The notes under the pieces were generated by a model. The model saw nothing but the letters and a program-made list of their open reading frames with translations, did no database searches and was not told the DNA's origin. A DNA stretch of 64,000 bases, taken from assembly GCA_002189035.1 (NCBI GenBank), contig NEEC01000004.1, positions 434,001-498,000 of the forward strand, in the 5' to 3' direction. Shown one piece after another: positions 22,564 to 33,865 of this stretch (position 1 is its first letter; each line of letters opens with the position of its first letter). The translations under genes were made by a program, and so were the position numbers. The DNA is from Utricularia gibba (Eukaryota; Streptophyta; Magnoliopsida; Lamiales; Lentibulariaceae).

Positions 22564-25272
22564 GGAAGGCAGCGCACCCCACCAGAAGGACTGCATGAAT
22601 GGAATAGTGATCCTGTGTTAGTCTCCAAAAGGAATGCACCACCTTACTTTTAATGATGTGTCTCGGTGAAGCAACCCTATGGGGGGAATTGAAGTTGAGG
22701 GCGATTGCATGAGCTGGACCCGCCCGACCCATAAACATATTGATGCGACCCTGCGAGTGGGAATACGAGACTAACTGTACGAGGTTTGGCTCATGCAGCA
22801 GCCTGAACCCAAGAGGGCGGCTCAGTTTTGGAGACGGATGGAACGGAACTGTGTGTTTGGGTTCCGGGGTTTAGTGATCGGAAAGGGGGAAAAGGAAGTG
22901 GTGTTTGTGGATAACAAGGGTTTTGTCTGTGTGCATTACAACAGAATGTGGTTGTGGTCTGGACAGTCAAAGTGGGAAAGAAAATAAAGAAGCCCGGGGA
23001 CCCTTTTGCTTTTGTGTGTTGGTCCACAGCGTGTCTCTAAAGTGAACCACGAGACCCCCCCACACACACACACGTAGACACACCAACATAAAACCGCACT
23101 TTCATGCGCATCTAATTGTTCCCTTCCCAATCATCCAACCGCCATCCCCCAACCATTTCACCTAGCTTCACTTCCCCCACAAAGCCTACGGACCCATTCT
23201 GTCATTCATGCGACCAACACAGCCCAGCAGCACTCCCAAGGACGACAGGCTGATGGAGTTCCCCCAGCAGCGAGCAAATGAGTTTTAGGGGATTACCAGT
23301 TTGCGGGGTGTTGGAGAATCGGGCGGATTAGTGTCGAGTGCTGGTTCCGGGGAAGCCACCCCAGCGAGGTCCCCATCCTACCCGATCAACAGGATGCCGG
23401 ACCTCCCTCTGCGGTGGTTCCTCGGATTAGTCGAAAATAATTTGGCTGCTCGGTTTTGGACATGGATTTAAATCATCCATTCTTACTTAATCTGCCCATT
23501 CGTAGGATCCAGATTCATGCATACCCAGTGCACAAGGTATTCCATCAAGAAATCACAGCCCGCGTTTGCCCTAACATCCATCCAGTCATCGCTTCACCCA
23601 ATCCGAGATAGCGGGGGAGGGAGTGCTGTCAGGAAACCCAAAGAACACCTACGGGCAGGCGCAAGTGGGAACGCACGAAGCCAAATTCGGAGGCAGCAAA
23701 GGACACACGCACAAGTGCTGGTGGTAGTCATCATTTTAATTCATTTAATAAATGAATCTATATTTCATTATGAATGTAAATTTAAATACAAAAAAATGAT
23801 TAGATATCTAAGCATTAATATTAAATATCATTTTTTTACTAAATGCGAGATTAAAAAATATATAAGTTAACTTTTAATGTTCTATCAAACTTTTAAAACA
23901 AATAATATCACATAGTAAATTCTAGTGCAAAGTTAAAATGTGTATAATAGATTATGAATCATTAATAATCGATTAAAATTAGTATTTTTTAATATAATCT
24001 ATGCATACTTTTATATACATGTTATCACATCTATTGTATGTTTAATTTCAATATACATGTAGTCTAAAAATGAACTATGCTTTGATTCTACTGCTTTAAA
24101 AAAATCACTATTGGATTAGATTCAACTACAACACATAACTAAAGAGTAAAATAAATGGATTCATTCACTTTCCTTAAAACAATAATTTCTACTTTTTCTA
24201 AATATTATAATTAAATCAACCGCATGATTATTAAACCGGGTTTGAAACATGATGTCATGTGTCACGTCGCAAATAAGTTAAATTCCAATAAAACCAGTTG
24301 GCAGGAGCGCGACCCCAACCTAATTCAATTCCATTATTCATAATAATTGGCATGGCTCACCGGGTCGGGTGTGTCTCGTCACCCATCTCCATTAATTCCC
24401 TGGGACCACTCCCCTTCCCTGCAGCCCCTTGGCTGCAAATACATTACATTTCTCTCCCTACCACGACCCATAATAATAGGCTTCCCTTCCTAATCATCAT
24501 GCTGCATGTGCTGCTAACCCTAATATAATAATCACGTGTGGATGATGATGATGATTAACGGAATATTTGATTTGGGACGCGCGGGCCCCATTTTAACACC
24601 GTGGTCGCCCTTTCTTTTCGTTTTCGACCTACTTGCAGATTTTATGCTGTCACTTTTTTTATTATTATTTTTTACTGAGGTCGGTGGTACATTCAAGTAG
24701 CCCTATGTTCGTTTTTTTTACCCCCTGTGGTGCCTGGGGTAAAATCTGAGTAAAACATCAGGTCCACCTCTAAATTCAGTGAGCCGAAAACTACTCTTCC
24801 TCCCAAAACTGGATGCTGGAGCTGCGCGGATTGGGTTCAGACTTGGGCAGATTGGATTCCATTCAAATTTACATTTTTTTTTATAAAAAAGTGAATATAT
24901 TAAATTCCGATAATTATTTTTATATTATTATATTTTATGAGAAATATAATTAACGCTAATAAGCGTAATTCAATTTATGGTAAAAAAATGTTCAATTTAA
25001 ACTTCTATGGTAAATAAAGTTTATTAAAAATGAAATATTACTGAATGCTATGGAAATGGCATGTTTCATGTTTATTTATTTAATGGTGGTAAAAGTTAAA
25101 GCAGATGCGAATTCCGGACATGGCCTCACTGGCTTTGTTACTGTTGGGTTGTGGTATGTTCCACCACCACCGGCAGGGGGTCGGATCTGCATCGGCGTCT
25201 AATTTCCAGTGGCTATAACTGTCCTCAACCTACTCGATTTCTCTGATTGCGGGAGATCGGGAGCGAGTGCCG

Positions 25273-26440
25273 ATGTTTCTCGGTGCTCTATTGTTGGCTG
25301 TTCTCACTGTTACCGCCGCGGGGTCGGATGTGTCATTCGACGATAATTTCAGCAAAAGCTGTCCGGTCGCTCAGTTCAAGACTTCCGATGACGGCCAGAT
25401 CTGGTATCTCTCCCTCAATAAACACGCAGGTGCGGGTTCGGTTCAATTCGAGGTCCTCTACTCCTGTTTTCCTCGAGAATTATATTAGTTCCGCAATGTG
25501 ATAGGGTGTGGATTCATGACGAAGCAGAGTTACCGATTCGGATGGTTTAGTATGAAGATGAAGCTCGTCGGCGGGGATTCTGCCGGTGTGGTGACCGCCT
25601 TCTACGTAAGCAAAGTTGTGGTGCTAAACGGCGTCGTTTAGCTGTGTACTTACAGAATTGTGTCGGCGGTGCATGGATGCAGATGTGCTCGGAGAACGGG
25701 GCAGGGCCGGAGAGGGACGAGCTGGATTTCGAGTTCCTGGGCAACAGAACGGGGCAGCCGTACCTCATTCAGACCAATGTCTACAAGAACGGAACGGGAA
25801 ACCGTGAGATGCGCCACTCCCTCTGGTTCGACCCCACCGTTGATTTCCACACCTACTCCATTCTATGGAACAACCATCAAATTCTGTAAGCATTTTTTTT
25901 TTCAATTTTTCTTGAGTATCATTGATCATTACACCGTTTGTTTTCCACCATGAGAATTTTGGCCATGGTGATTTGTTCAAGTGTATTTGTGGAGCTTCTT
26001 TTGCAGCGGAAACCATGACCTTCTGGATGGATGACAGGTTCATGGTGGACAGAGTACCCATCAGGGTGTACAAGAACGCCAACTACAGCAACAACTTCTT
26101 CCCCAACGAGAAGCCAATGTACCTCTTCTCTAGCATATGGAACGCCGACGACTGGGCAACGCGTGGTGGCCTTGAGAAGACCGATTGGTCCAAGGAACCG
26201 TTCGTCTCATCTTACAAGGACTTCAGCGTCGATGCGTGCAGGTGGGAGGATCCATACCCAGCCTGTGTGGCCACAACGACGCAGAATTGGTGGGATCAAT
26301 ACAATGCATGGCATCTCTCAGCTGATCAGAAGGTGGACTACGCATGGGTGCAGCGAAACCTTGTTGTGTACGATTACTGCAAGGACACCAAGAGGTTCCC
26401 TAAGCTCCCTGAGGAATGCTGGCTTAGTCCTTGGCAGTAA
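25273..26440 (+). CDS. XTH: Xyloglucan endotransglucosylase/hydrolase
   Basis: GH16 cell-wall enzyme that cuts and rejoins xyloglucan chains. Exons: 25273-25429, 25505-25605, 25683-25885, 26038-26440, giving 287 residues, a standard XTH length. A signal peptide ([17 protein letters not shown]) comes first. The catalytic motif is [10 protein letters not shown] (family consensus DEIDFEFLG), followed directly by the conserved N-glycosylation site NRT. The C-terminal XTH extension has its conserved cysteines and ends [10 protein letters not shown]. The fourth exon must start at 26038: an in-frame open stretch upstream of it ends in a usable AG but would join in the wrong phase. Whether the protein is mainly a transglucosylase or a hydrolase cannot be told. 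It appears intact. Confidence 0.94.
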
Positions 26441-26694
26441 CAGAAAGTATGCCAAATTCATTGGCATGCTCCAAAAAGGTGCGCAGTTCATCTCATTGAT
26501 TGAGCTTTCATTCTTTGACACATAAATATGAGCTACTGTACTGTGGGGGGTTGATGTTCTTTCTGTGAAATCATTCCCGATGAATAAACACCATTTTCTT
26601 TCCCTCCAACAGTTCCATAGTTCCAAAAAGTTTCATGGATGAGCAGCTCCTACGCTCCAAGATACGTGTGATCATTCGTACCACCGACGTCGAA

Positions 26695-29600
26695 TCAGAG
26701 ATTTTGATTAGAGTACAGCTTTACTTCCCTGGGCCAAACCTGTCCATAAACATCCTTCTCCACGTACCTTCGATCCCATGACCAAGGTAAATCTGTGACA
26801 TCATTGCATATTTCATTTCAGACACAAAATGGATCAAGTATAAACCCAGATTGACAAGCAGAACCAACCTCCCAACGAGTATGGCTTTGGAGGGAGTTCA
26901 TACGGCACTGGAAACTCAATGATATCCCTACACTGTTGCTCCTCCTGATTTGCTTTCCAGAGCAAGGTCACCATACCCCTTTTCATCGGTGCAGCAGTCG
27001 TTCCTTTATCCTGAGAGAAGGAAGTACACCATGAAGTACTAAATCACGACCAATAGGCAACCAGAATCAAGTTCTATGTACCTCCAAGTGCAGTGCCCGA
27101 CCTTCATCTGTACAGGAAAAGCTGCACCCAGGTTTCTTAGGCCCCGGCAAGAAAAGGACTCCAAGCTGTATACAATACAGCGATGGCAATGAATGGTGTA
27201 GATCACCGAAACAAGCCAGGATCCTCTAGACATAACTGCAAGTAGTACCTCATACGACCGGATCATCAACTGAGAACCGTTTTTCTGGAGTGCTCCCCAG
27301 GCAGCCTTGCTCAGGTTGGAAGAAGTAAGAAGTAACCAACTGTTGGGATGCAGAAGATAAGATTAGTCTAGAAACGAAGAGCATGTCACTGCAATAGCAT
27401 CTAGAAGAGATGGATACGCGAGGTTTTGTCCGTTATAACGAGCGAATGTCTTTATGTGGGGCATCGCATGACTGTAGCAAACACATGGGAACAAGTTAAA
27501 GATCCAGATAAAGATGACAGAATGAAATTGAAGTGTAGTATACCAGCGACCAGTGTGGCTTGCTGCCCACTTTGCCCAATACTTCTTCAAGAACTCTTTC
27601 TCCACATTCTTCAGTGGACTAGGAATGGCGTTCCCAGCTGCATAACCCTTCACAAAAAACACGAAGGTACTGAGACAGTAATTTGAGATGTGTATAATTG
27701 GGGAAAAACACCCAGCATATACATCAGACCACAAACTTATCATCCACCCCAATTACTCATACTCGAGCTGTTTTTCACCGAGGAAGCAAGCATGACGTTC
27801 AATTAGACTAAGGAAAAGAATGTACAATTATAGGTGAAGACATGCTCATATATACCTCTAGGGAATACTTGACATCTTCTACAGTTGGCCATACTATTAG
27901 AGGTTTTCCCATCCCCAAAGGCTTTCCATCTTCTGAGGTACCAGCTGACATTGAAGATGCTAGCTCATTCATCCATTTCTCGTCCAAGGAACCTAATGAA
28001 GAAAACTGAAGGAGGGTGATCGAAACACGCATTAGAAGGCACCAATTGAAGAGCTGCAATCTGCAAAACATCATAAAAACTGAAGGATTCTGATGTTTCA
28101 AATCGCTGACGATGCACCATTTGGCACTAAGATTTTTCTAGCAAAATCTTTCTAAGGATGCTTTCTAATAATGAAGTAGAAGCAGCTCATTGGCACCTGG
28201 TAAACCAGAGGAGACTTCTCAAATTGATTATCAAATGTGCACTCCTGTAGGACGGTTCGTAGCTTCATGTGCCCCCATTTTTTCAAACTGGAGCCTGAAT
28301 GATATCCAGGGACGGATGCAATAAGCCTCACCTGAGCAGTTGAAAATTCTCTTAACCTCAAAACCGCCATGTAGAACATAAATTGCTTCGTCAATGAAGA
28401 AAAGTTAAGTACAGCTTTCACGACTTTCTTCTTTTCATGCAATGGTGTTACGAAAGTGAAGGGAAAATATCTTGAAAGCAATACGTGACAACTAACATTG
28501 CCAAGAATTCCACTTACCATGGCAGCACTGTAATCGAATTTCCTGAAGAATTTAGGGCTCATGCTGAAGCTTCCAATGGTAGGTAAATTGAAGTTGAATT
28601 CAGGCAACTGCAATGAAGAGACAAATGAAACTACACAAAGTTCAACGTGAGGTTTTTTTTTTTTTTTTTCCAAACCCTGAAACTTGGAAGATTTGGAGGC
28701 GGGCAAAACATAAAAGTTCGAGAGCTTCACATTATCAACTGGAAGAAGTTCATGAACCACCTTAACCAGATTCTACGCTGTTGCAACAAGGTTATTCAAA
28801 TAATAATGAGGCTATTTTAGAGCAAATGCTAATATTTGTACCTTCAATGTGCCAAGATAATCGATAAGGTCATTTTCGAATTCACTTCCAGCATGTGTAT
28901 TATTTGGATCTTTCCATGGAAAATCTTGCATCCATAAGCCTTGAGTTTTGTTGTTCCAGTCAACATATATCAGGTTTGCTGAGTGCAGAATGACTCGAAG
29001 TCCTCGAGGATAAACAAGAATCATAGCTTTTGAATGGTGTGTTCCATATGAAATCGGCAATGGAGGCTTATGGAGAATCCAATGTGAAGGCTTCATTCTC
29101 TGACGAAGAAACCAGTCAGACAGTAGATCTTTATATATCCAGATTTAGACACTGGTGTGCCACCTGACCTTCATGTACTCAAGTGCACCATCTCCTTCCC
29201 CATGGACGATGAGGACATGGGGGATCCTTTTGAGTCTTGGACATTCTACATAAAACTCACAGAAATTAACATCTTTTGATTAAAGAAATATGTTCCTTAT
29301 TCCGCAGTTAATTAAGCGAATCAAAGAAAGGGTGAGGCTTCACACTGTTTTTGCGTACAGGACAAGGGGATCACAGTTCAATACAAAGAAAGCCATCCAA
29401 TTTATTAGGAAAAATGATCTGCAATAGAGGGTATGGCTAATACAAATATTGGTTTGGCTGCTAATGAACAAAAGAAGATTTTACTCAGATCTTAAAAGGG
29501 GATCATTTTAGCAAAGAAAACACTAAACTTCAATAGAAAGTCGTAACATTTCAAGCACAAGAAAATGTCAAGTGATTTATGGAAAAAACCTACCAGAGAG

Positions 29601-30673
29601 AAGCCAATCAATGTCAACCATGTAATTTGACAGGACAGCTAAGAGAATATCTCCCTACAAACGAAAAACAGTTTCCATATCCAAACTGATAACTGAAAAA
29701 TTCAGAATACAATCTTGATTTGCATAACTACCTGAATTACATCATTGAGTGAAGCAGCATTTGTATTTGCCCACTCTGGCAAATCTTTAACTCTCAATAG
29801 TCTAAAGATAGATGCCAAATCATCCTTACTAATTTGAAAATCTCGTATACTCTTTGAGGAAAACGTGGTTGAAGCACTGGCATCCTGAAGAAGCGTCAAA
29901 AGGAGACTGAAATTAATATGCGGTAATCGAGGAAATTGAGAAGGGACACCGAAAATCCTACATCGGGCATCGTAAGAATTGATTCTTCATCTGCAACTTT
30001 ACGGGTTCTTTTCCTCACAGGAGCAACATATTCATCCTTCCTACTTTCTTGATTCAACACTTTCACCTCTATGTTGGTGCTCCCAAAATTGCTGTTGTTG
30101 ACAGGTGCATACTTGAAAAGGTATTGCCCTGGTATCAACTCTATAACATCTCCTGCTCTAATTGTCGAAGCCTCACCAGAAAAAAGCTTCTTTCTTTCAT
30201 TGTTTGACCTCACCACGACAGGGTTCGTACCTTCCTACATAACATTTCTTCAGGATTTTCCAAAAAAGACTTACCATTGCATAAACAATGCAGAATTACG
30301 ATAATCCTCATTCATCACACAAATGGATACTGAAAGTGAGATCAGACACCTACAACGACAATATCACAAGAGCCATCACCGCGCACTTCAAGAGTGAGAT
30401 GCCTCCGACTAACACGCTTATCATTCACGGGAATGCAATCTCGGCCCACGCAGGAAACGCCATGGGATATGCGTATTATTGGAATCGTAGATTCAACATC
30501 TTCCTCCAGATTGGCATTCAAAGGCACCAGAAAACCGGCCTAAGCATGATCAGTCAGCATATGCGAAGGAAAACGAGCGCATGAAGTACAATAACGAATA
30601 AACCCGTCCTCTGTACCGGTGAAGAAGAAGAAGACGAAGACGAAGCTGCACAGTCAGAGTCCGGAGTCGCCAT
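26695..30673 (-). CDS. TDP1: Tyrosyl-DNA phosphodiesterase 1 with N-terminal FHA-like domain
   Basis: DNA-repair enzyme that removes stalled topoisomerase I peptides from 3' DNA ends in the nucleus. Sixteen exons from 30673 leftwards: 30617-30673, 30354-30539, 29962-30234, 29732-29884, 29594-29654, 29169-29245, 28842-29099, 28518-28607, 28197-28331, 27856-28005, 27544-27647, 27418-27471, 27249-27339, 27082-27165, 26869-27010, 26695-26792. All junctions keep phase, giving 670 residues. The two HKD half-sites are THHSK (His291, Lys293) and PHIK (His520, Lys522), the latter followed by [11 protein letters not shown]. The conserved tail [19 protein letters not shown] is present. Residues about 20-110 look like a forkhead-associated domain (CVGRDCIPV, then [10 protein letters not shown]). 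The short first exon, with a Ser run, is inferred from splice phase only. The gene is convergent with XTH. Confidence 0.93.
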
Positions 30674-30934
30674 CCGAGAAACGTGAGGGCTACCTGCCCG
30701 CCGGCGCGTGTTCAGACGTCAAAACCCGCGATACTCCTGAGATTGATTGTTTTTTTCTTTTATCAATTATGTTTTATAAAATTAGTACGCGGGAAGTAAA
30801 TTTTAGCAGTTACTCTCATTTTTGTTTCTCTTCTACACTCATAGCATAATTGATACTATTCTCGAATATTAAAATATGATCCATATGAAGAAAACCCACA
30901 GGGGAAATGTATCAAGAATGGAGAGTCTGAAGAA

Positions 30935-33065
30935 TCATCTCTTGGCTCCATGTAATCTGCGGGCACACACGACTTGCCTTCTCCACTCGCGGATCGGCAT
31001 CTGCAAAAGGCATATCATCTGCGTCTGTGAAATCCCCACACCAGAAAGTGGAAAGAAACAAGAAGACTCACAGCAGGGAATCCTCCATAATCACCAGCTT
31101 CGCAGATGTCCTTGGTGACACAGCTGTTGGCGGCCAGCCTAACCTGCATGGCATCACAGCATCTGTAGAGATGAGAGCCGCAGACTGTATAGCAGCAGAC
31201 ATTCACACCTTTGAAGTGATATGCACGTGGTCTCGGACACAGGCTTTTCCTCCGAAGGTCACGCAGTCTCCTATCCTGAGAGAACAGCGGTAAGCAATGT
31301 GTTACAGATCCAACACAAGGGGGAAAGAACGATCTCATGAGTGTTGACTTTAATGGAAGTGGAACTCTAGATAAAATCATACGTTGCTGAACCAGCAATG
31401 CCAACTTGTCCACATAATATGCAGTTTGCCCCTATCACAACATTGTGGCCTATCTGCAAGGGTAAACAAGATCAAATGACTTTTCTGAACTCAGGAAAAA
31501 AACATCTGGCAACAGAGGATCAAAGCCTACCTGTACTAAATTATCAATCTTCGTATGATCTCCAATAAAGGTATTCCTCCAACTACAAAGGCCGTATTCC
31601 TCCAAATTATAGTGAAATGATAACATCTAAAAGGGAGTTTAGGTTTAATTAAAGGACTACAAAAAAATTCAAGGTTTTACCTGCCCCTGTCGATGCAAGT
31701 GTTTGCACCTATTTCCACATCATCCCCTATAATTGCTTTCAAGCTCTAAGATCAAGAGAAAATATAGAATTAGTGAAGGAATGGAATCAAGATAAACATT
31801 CTCTACAACACATGGTAAGAAAATAAAGGGCAGCTATAACTTTCATCTGCAACAACTAAAGAATTTATCCTCCCAGTAACAAGAAAACAACCTAATGACC
31901 TAATTTGAGAAAGATAAGCGTCACTGACTTGGGGCTTTTTACACATGATCCCATCTTCATCCACAAAGAATCCAAAACCTGCTTGACATCAAGTGTCATT
32001 TACACAAGAACGACAAGAAAACATGGACTTCAAAATAGGATACTAAATGTCCAGCTTAACTCCGGAAAAATAATGCATAAATTAGTGAGAAAAACAATAT
32101 TTTTAATACTTATGGCCTCACCATCTTGGCCGATGCAGACACCATGATGAATTGTACAAAACTCTCCTATACTGCAATTACTGAGTGAAACATTGTAGCT
32201 GGGAGAAGTATAGTCGTGTCAAGCGATAAACTTCACTCTTTTCCTAAGATACCGTAATTTCATCAAATAACAGGAACGTCTAGTAAACTAGTTATTTTGC
32301 ACTTGCTAAAAAAAACTAGCATGAATCAGACTAGAACTGACATGTGATTTTACCCTATTTTCAATCTCCAAAATAAGGAATTTACCCTGTTTTCGTTGAT
32401 TTCCCGATACTCACACCAGGCCCAACAATTGTTCCTGAATCAACTGTCACATTTTCACCCACCGAGCATCCTGAATGCACCAAAGAACCAATCTTTATTT
32501 CAGCCGTGGGATCAATGCGGGCAGATATGTGATACATGCCGCCACCATTCTCCCACCTCCGAAAACCTTGGGCATTTGTCTCGACATCTGCGTCAAGTCT
32601 TGATCACAATCTATATTTCAGGTACAATTGGAAACCAGTATAAAAAACAAGAAAAAGAAACGTCAAATGGAGGCAAAAGGGGCTAATGAACAAGAGAACC
32701 CTAACGGAACGCAGAAAATATGCATTACATTTCACTCCATCAGAACAAAAAAATTAAAATGAGAGTCAGTGGTAAATTAACCTGGAGGAGGAGGAGAAAT
32801 TATGTATCCTACTGCATTTGGTGAAAGACCACACGCTTGATGCTGATCCATTGGACTTGTGAGAAAACACGCCAGCTTGACGACACGCAGCAGCGCCATT
32901 TGAAGCGCTGCGCTCCTGATTGCTGGGAGCTTTGAGAGGATTCAAGAAAGAAAAAAAAAACACCGGTGCTCGTTGAATTTCTGAATGTGAATTCAACTCG
33001 CAGTAGACACTGCTCAAGGTGTTCGCCTCCACCCATGATCCCTGTGCCACGCCAGCCAGCTCCAT
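30935..33065 (-). CDS. LPXD: UDP-3-O-acylglucosamine N-acyltransferase (LpxD), mitochondrial type
   Basis: Plant homologue of bacterial LpxD, the third step of lipid A synthesis; in plants these enzymes are mitochondrial. Ten exons from 33065 leftwards: 32782-33065, 32386-32598, 32122-32198, 31929-31978, 31681-31745, 31531-31582, 31383-31453, 31209-31275, 31072-31143, 30935-31000, giving 338 residues. The body is a left-handed beta-helix of hexapeptide repeats ([29 protein letters not shown]). It contains the HNVVIG region with the LpxD catalytic histidine, and it ends with the [10 protein letters not shown] loop and a basic tail. The first exon is less certain. The ATG at 33065 has a good context and joins in phase, but its leader is only weakly presequence-like. 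A second ATG at about 32914 opens a more typical presequence ([12 protein letters not shown]) in a frame one base out of phase. Confidence 0.88.
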
Positions 33066-33274
33066 CGTGGAACCCAGAGAGAGTCAGTGAGCAGCTAAGT
33101 GGATCCGGGCCGGGCCTCACCATGGGCTTGCCCAAGAGGTAAATACGGCACGCCGAAATGGTGAATGGACTCTTCGATCCTTGATTCCCTTCTAGAAGAT
33201 CGGCGCGCTGGCAGACAGGGAAAGACAATAAGATCTGACATCTTTCTACCCTTCCTACATTTGGGCAGCCAGTC

Positions 33275-33284
33275 AGTATTTTCC
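33275..33284. repeat. Left target-site duplication of the MULE
   Basis: AGTATTTTCC directly outside the left inverted repeat matches AGTCTTTTCC at 37229-37238 in nine of ten positions. A 9-bp duplication is usual for Mutator-like elements; one mismatch fits an older insertion. Confidence 0.55.
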
Positions 33285-33370
33285 GGTCTTTTAGAAAAAT
33301 GGCCACTGTCTACTTTGTACATTAGAAAAATGGCCACCGTGTGAATTTTGTTAGAAAAATGGCCATCCTC
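33285..33370 (+). repeat. MULE left terminal inverted repeat with three tandem units
   Basis: Copies of the TTAGAAAAATGGCCA unit begin near 33291, 33322 and 33351. The reverse complement of the right end shows the same unit three times, so the two ends are inverted copies with diverged spacers. Confidence 0.8.
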
Positions 33371-33865
33371 TAATATTTTTTTATAAAAAAAAATTTACAC
33401 GATTTTTTATTATTTATATATAGTATAAATCAATAAATTTTGTTAATAAATATCATTTAATATATAAACATAAATAAATACATCAAAATCATCATTTTCT
33501 ATTTTGTCATTGTATTTTTTAAAAACACAGAATATAGATTAACAATAGTTAATTAAATAATTTCATTTTAATTATTAGCTTTCTAAATTTGTTTAAAATT
33601 AGTTGATTTATAAAAAAAGCATTCTCTTTTATTTTAATTTTTTTTCATTCTTTACCCTAAAGCATTCTTTACTTAAATTTTATAACCTTTATCTTCAAGC
33701 ATTCTTTTTTTTATATATTTATGTATTCTTTAGCTTCAAGCATAGTTTTCTTAATTTTTGTATTCTTCATCTTCAATCATTCTTTTTCTTCATCTATTTG
33801 AGAAGAACTTCCATTATAATTTTGAAAATACAAATCATTTCACAAGACGTATTTTCTTGATTGAG

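Larger units (their letters stand above)
21778..25272. other. Long intergenic region without supported genes
   Basis: About 3.5 kb. It holds microsatellites (TG near 22219, GAA near 22535, AC near 23060) and an AT-rich block at 23740-24240. Another AT-rich block lies at 24860-25080. Between 23190 and 23730 the sequence is relatively GC-rich, but its open frames are short and match nothing I recognise. The right end serves as the XTH promoter. No transposon ends were identified. Confidence 0.4.

Noticed and set aside
22446-22738. Phe- or Ser-rich proteins near 22.5 kb
   Set aside because: They translate the GAA microsatellite.
25986-26037. In-frame extension of XTH exon 4 ([10 protein letters not shown])
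   Set aside because: Its acceptor joins in the wrong phase; starting at 26038 gives the conserved [14 protein letters not shown].
28674-28760. Extra TDP1 exon ([14 protein letters not shown])
   Set aside because: Open by chance; no GT donor in phase, and the flanking exons join directly as in other TDP1 proteins.
33291-33370. CRISPR-like spaced repeats at 33.3 kb
   Set aside because: Three units mirrored at 37.2 kb are transposon inverted repeats in a plant genome.
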